Shown here in pieces: positions 1 through 5,261 of a stretch of 5,261 nucleotides of DNA (position 1 is the stretch's first letter; each line of letters begins with the position of its first letter). Origin of the DNA: Planctomycetota bacterium. Lineage in GTDB: Bacteria; Planctomycetota; Phycisphaerae; Sedimentisphaerales; Anaerobacaceae. The position numbers and the translations under genes are program-made. Below the pieces are notes generated by a model. It ran no database searches, was not told the DNA's origin, and saw only the letters and a list, made by a program, of their open reading frames with translations. Where the stretch lies: positions 1 through 5,261 of the forward strand of contig JAGLTN010000234.1 of the NCBI GenBank assembly GCA_023135255.1. The letters are read 5' to 3'.

Positions 1-2809
1 TGTGTTCGATCTGCATTTTGCAGGCACCGCATTCGGTTAGAATAGTTTTTTGGGGATGGGCAGCAATCGCATTTCGGAGGTTTTTGGATATTTCGTTTGA
101 GAGTGAGTAATTTTTTTTCTGCATACCAAAAGTCCCCGCGATCCCGCAGCAACCAGCATTAATATCAATAATCTCAGCTGAACAAAGCCCTCCAAGCAAT
201 TCAATACTTGCTTTGCTGTCTCCTGTTGCAAGCAAATGGCACGGGCTATGATAAAGAAATCTTTCTGCTCTTTGTTTCGAAGCCGATTTAAGCTTGCCCC
301 GTTTAAACAAACCCAGCAGAAAACTCATAAGCTCATAAACATTTTCAGAAACCAGCCTGGCGTCTTCGGAGTCTACAAATAGTCGCAGCTCTTCTTTCAA
401 ACACATCGCTGCACTGGGCTCCGAGCATACAATCTTATAACCTGCCTTGACAGCCTCTGCCAAATACTTAACTGAATATCTCAATTCTCTGCGGGCAGTT
501 TTCACATCGCCATATACTATCGCCGGCAAAGGTGCAGGTCTCTGGTCAGGCAAAATAACTTCAACATCATTATGACGCAAACATTTTATAACATCGAACC
601 CAAGCTGCGGGTCGTTATAATTCGCATACGTATCAACAAAATAAGCGATCTTTTCAACAGGTCTTTCTATAGGCTCGGCACTTTCAAGATACTTACGTCC
701 TGCTTTTAAGAAGCTTGTCCTCTTAAAATCAGGCATCTTCCTCTTTCTGTCGATACCCGCAAATTTTTCCAACAAGAATCTGAAAGGCCCAAGCCCCATA
801 ACAAACCCGGAAACAGGTGCAAACATCCCGTTCAAAATCGCCATATACCTGTTCAGACTTAATATTCTATAAGGCAGCTTAAGACCTTTGCGTCTGACAT
901 ATTCTGCCCGTGCCGCGATCATCAATTTCGAAACATCTACTCCCGATGGACATTGCAGCGAACAGGCTTTACAATTCACACACAAACTTAAGAATTTACC
1001 AAACTCATCACAAGTAAAATCTTCTTCGCTCATCTGCCCTGTCATCCAAAGCCGAAGCAAATTCACCTTAGCCCTCGATGAGCCTGTCTCATCTTTCATC
1101 GCTCTATACACCGGGCACAATCTTAAATCTTGTTGATTGCTAAGACAAAGTCCACAACCATTGCATTGGCCTATTTCAAAACGCAGTTCATCTTTATCAA
1201 AAAACAGATCAGATTTCAATCTTTCCTCACTATAAGCAAATCTGCCCCGCAGATTTTTAACCATTATATCCGGGTCATTATTAAGAATCTTACCGGGATT
1301 AATTAATCCTGCCGGGTCAAATATGTTTTTGATGTCCCAAAGAAGCTGATAGTACCGCTGACCATATTGTTTTTTTATGTAAGCCGCCCGGACTAATCCA
1401 TCTGCATGTTCTCCGCTTATGGAACCGCCAAGTGACCATGTCAAAGCATAAACTTCATCAGCAACTGCCCTCATTTTTTTTACATCTTCCCCGCTGCACA
1501 GATCAAGTATCGGTCTGATATGCAACTCACCATCGCCAGCATGGCCATAATATGACATTACAAAATCATATTTTTCACCTATCGCCTCCAACCCTTCAAT
1601 ATACTCATCCAGCCTGGTATTATCGACAGAGGTATCTTCCACAAATCCAACGGGTTTTTTATCGCCCTTGCTGCGATAAAGCAAAGGCACGGCATCTTTA
1701 CGGGATTTCCACAATCGCTGCTGTTGCTGCTCATCAAAAAAAGTCCTGCAGTTATAAGCAAGCTGTCCAACCACCTCACAACTCTGTTCTATCTTAGCAG
1801 CAACTTCATCCATATCTTGTCCAATGTGCTCTGCTAACAAAGATATTTTCGCACCAACAGGGAGAATGTCACGATATTTGGGAAAAGCATCCAATGCCAT
1901 CTTCACCAACCTGTCATCGGTCAGCTCACAGGCACTGACGCCGCTGTCAACAATTATCGGCACAGCCTTGGCCATCTTTTCAAGGCTGTCAAACTCAAAC
2001 TGCACTAATGCTTTTTGCTTAGGCAATTCAACCGTCCGCAAAGTTATTCTGGTCAAGACAGCTAAAGTCCCCTCAGAACCAGCCAATAATTTTGCCATAT
2101 CTATTTTACCGTCATGACAAATGTCCGCAATATTATATCCGCTTCGATTCCTCCTGGTCAAAGGCAGCGACTCCGCGATCATTTCACGATTGTTGTCTAT
2201 AACATCCAAACATTTGAAAGCTATTGTATCTAATGTACTTTTACCATCCCCCGTCGGGCTATAATCATTAGTAAGCTCAACAATGCTCCCATCTGAAAGA
2301 ACTGCCTGAATTTTCTCGACAAAATTCGCGATATGTCCATATTGCAGAGAATGGGCTCCGGTAGCATTATTAGCAACGCATCCGCCCACTGTTGCCCTGC
2401 TGGAACTTGATGGATCAGGCCCGATTTTTCTGCCGAAAGGTTTTAAATAATCATTCAGCTCATCAAGCACAACCCCGCTTTGACATGTCACCGTCTTATC
2501 ATGGCTGTCGTATCCTATGATGTTATTCATATACCTTATCATATCAATGACTATGCCGTCAGTGAGCGACTCCCCCGCCAAACCACTGCCTGCGCCCCTT
2601 GCAGTAACAGAAAGTTGATTGTCCGAGGCGTATTTAATAACAGCCGATATATCCTCAGCATCTTTAACCGCCACAACACAAGCGGGCATTATCTGATAAA
2701 TGCTCGCATCACAGCTAAAAGCTGACCGGTGAATTACATCAGCATAAACATCACCTTTAATTAATCCGGATAACTCCGATTCGAACCGAAATGATGCTTC
2801 TTTTTTCAA
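1..2809 (-). CDS. FAD-binding and 4Fe-4S-binding oxidoreductase (GlcD/GlpC-type fusion, probable D-2-hydroxyacid dehydrogenase), 3' end cut by window edge
   Basis: The frame is open without interruption from 2809 to position 2, giving 936 codons with no stop. Domains in order: an FAD_binding_4 (PCMH) domain at about residues 42-180, with ARGAGSGLAGES at 70-81 and a GPDPSSSS loop at 130-137 for FAD; an FAD-oxidase C-terminal domain at about 265-505, with YGHAGDGELH (421-430) and SGEHADGL (465-472), whose histidines and acid sit where this superfamily binds metal and hydroxyacid; two 4Fe-4S motifs, C549/C552/C555/C565-P and C610/C613/C616/C620-P; and two CCG-type domains at about 722-810 and 852-936. 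The second has HSPCH (854-858), CCGIAGTFG (887-895) and CGAC (927-930); the first lacks its CCG cysteines. Known relatives (E. coli YdiJ, GlcD, lactate dehydrogenases) oxidise 2-hydroxyacids such as D-2-hydroxyglutarate or D-lactate and pass electrons to a quinone or another carrier. The exact substrate cannot be read here. TTG at 2809 was chosen because AGGTGG lies 5 bases upstream; GTG (2818) and CTG (2812) are in-frame alternatives. YdiJ-like proteins run to about 1,000 residues, so probably only a few dozen are missing. It follows mlaF by 12 bases. Confidence 0.9.
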   Translation of the reverse strand, partial: MKKEASFRFESELSGLIKGDVYADVIHRSAFSCDASIYQIMPACVVAVKDAEDISAVIKYASDNQLSVTARGAGSGLAGESLTDGIVIDMIRYMNNIIGYDSHDKTVTCQSGVVLDELNDYLKPFGRKIGPDPSSSSRATVGGCVANNATGAHSLQYGHIANFVEKIQAVLSDGSIVELTNDYSPTGDGKSTLDTIAFKCLDVIDNNREMIAESLPLTRRNRSGYNIADICHDGKIDMAKLLAGSEGTLAVLTRITLRTVELPKQKALVQFEFDSLEKMAKAVPIIVDSGVSACELTDDRLVKMALDAFPKYRDILPVGAKISLLAEHIGQDMDEVAAKIEQSCEVVGQLAYNCRTFFDEQQQQRLWKSRKDAVPLLYRSKGDKKPVGFVEDTSVDNTRLDEYIEGLEAIGEKYDFVMSYYGHAGDGELHIRPILDLCSGEDVKKMRAVADEVYALTWSLGGSISGEHADGLVRAAYIKKQYGQRYYQLLWDIKNIFDPAGLINPGKILNNDPDIMVKNLRGRFAYSEERLKSDLFFDKDELRFEIGQCNGCGLCLSNQQDLRLCPVYRAMKDETGSSRAKVNLLRLWMTGQMSEEDFTCDEFGKFLSLCVNCKACSLQCPSGVDVSKLMIAARAEYVRRKGLKLPYRILSLNRYMAILNGMFAPVSGFVMGLGPFRFLLEKFAGIDRKRKMPDFKRTSFLKAGRKYLESAEPIERPVEKIAYFVDTYANYNDPQLGFDVIKCLRHNDVEVILPDQRPAPLPAIVYGDVKTARRELRYSVKYLAEAVKAGYKIVCSEPSAAMCLKEELRLFVDSEDARLVSENVYELMSFLLGLFKRGKLKSASKQRAERFLYHSPCHLLATGDSKASIELLGGLCSAEIIDINAGCCGIAGTFGMQKKNYSLSNEISKNLRNAIAAHPQKTILTECGACKMQIEH

Positions 2810-2814
2810 CAGTA

Positions 2815-2820
2815 CCACCT
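2815..2820 (-). promoter_or_regulatory. Shine-Dalgarno site deciding a TTG start for the FAD/Fe-S gene
   Basis: Read on the minus strand, AGGTGG lies between the mlaF stop (TAA, 2824-2822) and TTG at 2809, with a 5-base spacer. The mlaF stop is in the same frame as the oxidoreductase, so the start must be GTG 2818, CTG 2812 or TTG 2809. Only TTG has a well-placed ribosome binding site; GTG 2818 lies inside that site. Confidence 0.6.
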
Positions 2821-2821
2821 T

Positions 2822-3673
2822 TTAATCTGTACGAAGCTGCAGTTTTGAATTTGCCAATTTATCATCAGCGTATATCGCATCAAGATCATTTTTCCCAACC
2901 CGACCATTGATAAACTGCTGAACGACCGGATGTGGATTATTGCGTATATAATCAGTGTCACCGTCAGCGATTATTTTTCCGCCATACAGCATAACAATAC
3001 GATCCGCAATTTTGTAGGAACTGGTCATATCGTGAGTAACTACTATCGTTGTTGCCCCCAGATTTCTCTGTAGTTTCATTATAAGTTCATTAATTATATC
3101 AGACCTGATCGGGTCGAGCCCCGTAGTAGGCTCATCGTAAAGAATCACTTCAGGATTCAATGCGATCGCCCTTGCCAAAGCCACTCTTTTTTTCTGCCCA
3201 CCAGAAAGACTCGCCGGGTAATACTCCTGAAAACCATCTAAGCCCACCATGGCAAGCTTGGTTTTGACAAGTTCTTCCAGACCGCTGTCTTTTGTGATCT
3301 TATAATGCTCTCTAATAGGGAACAGTATATTTTCGGCAACACTCAGGCTGTCAAATAAAGCGCCGCCCTGAAATAAAAAACCATAACTAACCCGCAGACG
3401 GTTCAGGTCTTTCTCTTCAAGATTATCTATTCTTTGGCCTTTGAAATATACTTCTCCGCTTGTGGGTCTGAGCAATGCGATAAGATGCTTTATCAAAACA
3501 GTTTTGCCGCAACCACTGGGGCCGATTACAACCGTGGTTTTGCCCTTTTCTATCGAAAGAGAAATATTATCTAAAACAAGTTTATCACCAAACTTTTTTG
3601 TCAGATTTTTGACTGCAAGGATACCTTCGACACCCTGCTGTTTTTCAGGACTAACATCTGTAGATTTTTTCAT
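2822..3673 (-). CDS. mlaF: MlaF-type ABC transporter ATP-binding protein (phospholipid / MCE transport)
   Basis: This 283-residue protein is a complete ABC ATPase. It shows Walker A GPSGCGKT (51-58), Q-loop Q102 in FLFQGGALFDSL, signature LSGGQ (156-160), Walker B VILYDEP (176-182), D-loop TGLDP (184-188) and H-loop H214. The FQGGALFDSLSVAENILFP stretch, and YPASLSGGQKKRVALARAIALNP before Walker B, are typical of the MlaF/Mkl/Ttg2A family, which powers lipid movement between the inner and outer membranes through an MlaE permease dimer. It would sit on the cytoplasmic face of the inner membrane. The roughly 45-residue tail after the core resembles the C-terminal extension of MlaF proteins, which contacts the partner subunit. 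A short GCGGA ribosome binding site lies 5 bases before ATG 3673. The gene starts 27 bases after mlaE and ends 12 bases before the oxidoreductase, so cotranscription is likely. The family call is firm; the cargo and direction of transport are not shown by sequence. Confidence 0.93.
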   Translation of the reverse strand: MKKSTDVSPEKQQGVEGILAVKNLTKKFGDKLVLDNISLSIEKGKTTVVIGPSGCGKTVLIKHLIALLRPTSGEVYFKGQRIDNLEEKDLNRLRVSYGFLFQGGALFDSLSVAENILFPIREHYKITKDSGLEELVKTKLAMVGLDGFQEYYPASLSGGQKKRVALARAIALNPEVILYDEPTTGLDPIRSDIINELIMKLQRNLGATTIVVTHDMTSSYKIADRIVMLYGGKIIADGDTDYIRNNPHPVVQQFINGRVGKNDLDAIYADDKLANSKLQLRTD

Positions 3674-3700
3674 TTTTCCGCTTTAAATCTAATAACCATA

Positions 3701-4510
3701 TCATAACAAAAGTTTCATAGGCCAAAGTGTATTATAGACAGCTTTGAAAATAACACCCAGCATAAAATTCAGCGCAAGAATCGATATAAAACTGGCAACG
3801 AAAGCCTCCGTACACGCCTGCCCTACACCCTCAGCCCCCTCTCTGCAATGAAATCCCTTATAACAGCTTATAGATGCAATCGCTCCACCAAAGAAAAGCC
3901 CCTTAACTATACCGATCGAAACATCCCACAAATCAACTGCCTGCGCACTGAAGTCCCAGTAAACCTCACTATTTATCTTAAGCTGAACAACACTTATAAA
4001 ATATCCACCGATGATTCCGAGCAGATCAGCATATATAATCAGAAAGGGCGTTAAGAACAAACACGCCAGAATCCTCGGCGCAATAAGATAACGAACCGGA
4101 TCAGTTCCCATACTCCTGATTGCATCGATCTGCTCAGTAACCTTCATTGTACCAAGCTCAGCCGTCAACGCTCCTCCAATCCTGCCTGCAAGCATCACAG
4201 CCGCAAGCACCGGACCAAGTTCCTTTACTACTGAAACATTGATCAATATCCCAAGCCTTTCCTCAAGCCCCATAAACCTAAGCTGGTCATAAGCCTGTAT
4301 CGCCAAAGTCATACCCACAAAAGCACCGGTTACCATTATAACAGGTACGCTCTTGACTCCTATTATATGCATCTGAGTCCATATAAGAGGATAAGTCTTA
4401 CTGTTGACACAACTGCGAAAGGATGTTTTAAAAGATTGCCAGATAAATCTGGAAGCCCTGCCGATATTATTGATATTAGTAATCGTTTTGAGTCCAAGCT
4501 CTTCAAACAT
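3701..4510 (-). CDS. mlaE: MlaE-type ABC transporter permease (phospholipid / MCE transport)
   Basis: This 269-residue protein is close to the family's usual length of about 260. Hydrophobic segments lie at about residues 49-73, 97-116, 147-177, 198-216 and 238-260. The family hallmark runs from VKELGPVLAAVMLAGRIGG (95-113) through GALTAELGTMKVTEQIDAI (113-131) to MGTDPVRYLIAPR (134-146); the TEQIDA part is the coupling helix that docks on MlaF. A second conserved patch, GAEGVGQACTEAFVAS, lies at 225-240. MlaE dimers form the inner-membrane core of the Mla/Ttg2/Mce lipid transporters and normally hold a hexameric MCE protein on the periplasmic side. ATG 4510 is preceded by AGGG about 10 bases upstream, a slightly long but usable spacing, and by a good promoter. 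It is the first gene of the probable operon, and mlaF follows after 27 bases. The order E then F differs from the F-E-D-C-B order of E. coli. Confidence 0.93.
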   Translation of the reverse strand: MFEELGLKTITNINNIGRASRFIWQSFKTSFRSCVNSKTYPLIWTQMHIIGVKSVPVIMVTGAFVGMTLAIQAYDQLRFMGLEERLGILINVSVVKELGPVLAAVMLAGRIGGALTAELGTMKVTEQIDAIRSMGTDPVRYLIAPRILACLFLTPFLIIYADLLGIIGGYFISVVQLKINSEVYWDFSAQAVDLWDVSIGIVKGLFFGGAIASISCYKGFHCREGAEGVGQACTEAFVASFISILALNFMLGVIFKAVYNTLWPMKLLL

Positions 4511-4554
4511 CTGTAGATATCCCTAAACACACATAAATATACACCAACAGCGTA

Positions 4555-4583
4555 TTTCTACACTTAAACCCTGCTAATGTCAA
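4555..4583 (-). promoter_or_regulatory. Predicted sigma-70-type promoter of the mlaE-mlaF-oxidoreductase operon
   Basis: On the minus strand, a perfect -35 hexamer TTGACA (4583-4578) is followed by a 17-base spacer and TAGAAA (4560-4555), which matches TATAAT at 4 of 6 positions. Transcription would begin near 4548, giving a leader of about 38 bases before ATG 4510. It is the best promoter-like pair on this strand in the intergenic region. The prediction uses the generic bacterial consensus; the host's own sigma preferences are unknown. Confidence 0.5.
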
Positions 4584-4735
4584 GTTTTCTAAATTTTCAC
4601 CAATAAATCACAATAACAGGAACCACAGATAAAAATAAACCCGCTTTTTTTACAAAAAATCAGCCTATAATCGCGTAAACACAATAGTATTATCGCCTAA
4701 GTACTTTAAAAACATGAACTTAAATTCAATGAAAA

Positions 4736-4780
4736 TAATATAGGTAAAATTTAACAATTCTTTTAAAATTACCTATTTTA
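4736..4780. repeat. Inverted repeat, 12-base arms (11 of 12 match), candidate operator half
   Basis: The left arm TAATATAGGTAA (4736-4747) and right arm TTACCTATTTTA (4769-4780) are reverse complements at 11 of 12 positions, separated by 21 bases. Each arm is one copy of the 12-mer TTACCTAnnTTA, on opposite strands. The stem is AT-rich and the gap long, so recognition as paired protein-binding sites is more likely than an RNA hairpin. Confidence 0.5.
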
Positions 4781-4782
4781 AC
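4766..4782 (+). repeat. Direct repeat copy 1 (17 bases, 15 identical to copy 2)
   Basis: AAATTACCTATTTTAAC is repeated 48 bases downstream as AAATTACCTAAGTTAAC (4814-4830), differing at two adjacent bases only. Together with the inverted copy at 4736-4747 it gives three sites within about 95 bases. The position, just upstream of a candidate promoter for the B12-binding gene, fits a regulator-binding site. Confidence 0.5.
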
Positions 4783-4813
4783 TCAAGGCCAGTGCGTCTC
4801 CATTCCGATACTT

Positions 4814-4830
4814 AAATTACCTAAGTTAAC
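4814..4830 (+). repeat. Direct repeat copy 2, overlapping the candidate -35 element
   Basis: AAATTACCTAAGTTAAC is the second copy of the 17-base repeat. Its last bases are shared with the candidate -35 hexamer TTAACA (4826-4831), so a bound protein here would contact the RNA polymerase site directly. Confidence 0.5.
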
Positions 4831-4858
4831 AAAAGCTAAGAGCAGAAGTAAACTTAGG
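4820..4858. repeat. Inverted repeat CCTAAGTT / AACTTAGG bracketing the candidate promoter
   Basis: CCTAAGTT (4820-4827) and AACTTAGG (4851-4858) are perfect 8-base reverse complements separated by 23 bases. The left arm overlaps direct repeat copy 2 and the -35 element; the right arm overlaps the -10 element. This is the layout expected of a repressor or repressor/activator operator. Confidence 0.45.
4826..4854 (+). promoter_or_regulatory. Candidate promoter of the B12-binding gene
   Basis: TTAACA (4826-4831, 5 of 6 to TTGACA), a 17-base spacer and TAAACT (4849-4854, 4 of 6 to TATAAT) would start transcription near 4861, about 37 bases before ATG 4898. It overlaps the repeats at 4814-4830 and 4820-4858, which supports a regulated promoter. 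Confidence 0.4.
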
Positions 4859-4887
4859 AGTTTTGGTAAAACAGAATATTTTTGTAT

Positions 4888-4891
4888 GGAG
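4888..4891 (+). promoter_or_regulatory. Ribosome binding site GGAG deciding the ATG at 4898
   Basis: GGAG lies 6 bases before ATG 4898. An in-frame ATG at 4886 would add four residues, but it overlaps this site and has no purine-rich sequence upstream, so 4898 is preferred. Confidence 0.6.
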
Positions 4892-4897
4892 ATAAAA

Positions 4898-5261
4898 ATG
4901 ATTAAAGAGAGTACATTCGAGAGATACCTGGAAGCCATATTACAAGGAGACAGGAAAAGATGTCGCATGATCATAGGAGAAACCCTCCAAAACGGTATAC
5001 CAGCTAACTCAGTCTACATGGACGTAATCTGGCCAATGATGGTAGAAGTCGAAAAACTCACCAGAGAAGACAGAATCACAAACGTTCAGGAACATATGGC
5101 AACAAGAATAAACAGAACGATTATAGACCAACTGCAAAATAAACTGCCAAGAAAAGACATCAAAAATAAAAAAATCGTAGTCTGCTGTGCACCAGATGAA
5201 ATACATGAGCTTGGTGCTCAGATAATGGCAGATCTTTTTGAAAGTGACGGCTGGGAAGTCA
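4898..5261 (+). CDS. Cobalamin (B12)-binding domain protein, 3' end cut by window edge
   Basis: The window shows 121 codons of an open frame that continues past the right edge. Residues 1 to about 88 form a helical B12-binding cap (B12-binding_2 type) with ITNVQEHMATRINRT at 60-74; E65-H66 match the EH of the Wx9EH cap motif known from CarH-type B12 photoreceptors, but the tryptophan position is T54. From about residue 90 a Rossmann-type B12-binding domain begins (KKIVVCCAPDEIHELGAQI, 91-109). The HELG at 103-106 fits the H-x-x-G cobalt-ligand motif, with E101 where many enzymes have aspartate (D-x-H-x-x-G). Such modules occur in methyltransferase corrinoid proteins, in B12-dependent sensor/regulators and as stand-alone proteins. 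There is no N-terminal MerR helix-turn-helix, so this is not a classical CarH/LitR repressor; what follows the B12 domain cannot be seen. It is transcribed divergently from mlaE. Codon use is rich in C- and A-ending codons, unlike the leftward genes, consistent with the strand-wide base skew. Confidence 0.85.
   Translation, partial: MIKESTFERYLEAILQGDRKRCRMIIGETLQNGIPANSVYMDVIWPMMVEVEKLTREDRITNVQEHMATRINRTIIDQLQNKLPRKDIKNKKIVVCCAPDEIHELGAQIMADLFESDGWEV

Larger units (their letters stand above)
4511..4897. other. Divergent intergenic regulatory region between mlaE and the B12-binding gene
   Basis: This 387-base AT-rich stretch has no credible coding region. It holds the minus-strand promoter at 4583-4555, a plus-strand promoter candidate at 4826-4854, and the repeated 12-mers and inverted repeats between 4736 and 4858. 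A T7-AC-A6 tract at 4645-4659 may bend DNA but lacks a GC-rich stem and so is not an intrinsic terminator. Both flanking genes point outward, so the region must contain the start signals of both transcription units. Confidence 0.75.

Noticed and set aside
1552..2725. Several plus-strand open frames of 80-97 codons (1552-1797, 1824-2117, 2480-2725)
   Set aside because: They lie antisense to the continuous oxidoreductase frame, whose FAD and Fe-S motifs are intact, and their translations resemble no protein family.
1..2809. Possibility that the oxidoreductase is a frameshifted pseudogene
   Set aside because: Reading codon by codon from 2809 to 2 gives 936 codons without a stop or frame change, and all motifs are in one frame.
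4645..4659. T7-AC-A6 tract as a possible terminator
   Set aside because: There is no GC-rich stem, and no gene ends nearby on either strand.
4666..4671. Perfect TATAAT hexamer on the plus strand
   Set aside because: No acceptable -35 hexamer lies 15-19 bases upstream and there is no extended -10 TG. It would give a leader of about 220 bases with no recognisable structure. In AT-rich DNA this can occur by chance.
4714..4743. Nine-codon plus-strand reading frame as a possible leader peptide
   Set aside because: It has no ribosome binding site and no codon pattern suggesting attenuation, and it lies upstream of the favoured transcription start.
4785..4797. GCCAGTG, resembling the B12-box GCCACTG of cobalamin riboswitches, upstream of a B12-binding gene
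   Set aside because: It differs from the box by one base, and the other conserved riboswitch elements and paired stems are not seen upstream. The better promoter candidate (4826-4854) would also leave it out of the transcript.
4783..5206. Minus-strand open frames of about 64 codons at 4783-4974 and 5009-5206
   Set aside because: They are antisense to the B12-binding gene and its leader; the plus-strand frame carries recognisable motifs and a ribosome binding site.

Overview
This 5,261-base window looks like chromosomal DNA from a Gram-negative (outer-membrane) bacterium of moderate, slightly AT-rich composition. The MlaE/MlaF lipid-transport pair indicates an outer membrane. The style of the large FAD/Fe-S oxidoreductase and of the B12-binding protein resembles Planctomycetota (Phycisphaerae-like) genomes, but that assignment is an impression from protein style and was not tested.

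Layout. Positions 1-4510 hold three tightly packed minus-strand genes, in transcription order: mlaE-type permease (4510-3701), mlaF-type ATPase (3673-2822) and a very large FAD-binding plus Fe-S oxidoreductase (2809 to beyond position 1, 936 codons visible). Gaps are 27 and 12 bases, with no terminator visible between them, so they probably form one operon. A TTGACA-N17-TAGAAA promoter lies just upstream of mlaE. A 387-base divergent intergenic region (4511-4897) follows. A plus-strand cobalamin-binding-domain gene starts at 4898 and runs off the right edge.

Function. MlaE and MlaF would form the inner-membrane core of an MCE-type phospholipid transporter. The usual MCE substrate-binding gene (mlaD) is not next to them; the following gene is a GlcD/GlpC-type fusion, probably an FAD-dependent 2-hydroxyacid dehydrogenase that passes electrons through two 4Fe-4S clusters. 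The B12 gene has the helical cap plus Rossmann arrangement used in corrinoid carriers and in B12-dependent sensors.

The most notable non-coding feature is a set of three copies of the 12-mer TTACCTAnnTTA in mixed orientation, plus an 8-bp inverted repeat, around a plausible promoter for the B12 gene. This looks like an operator array. No mobile element, CRISPR array, tRNA or rRNA is visible, and nothing here clearly amounts to a new biological system.
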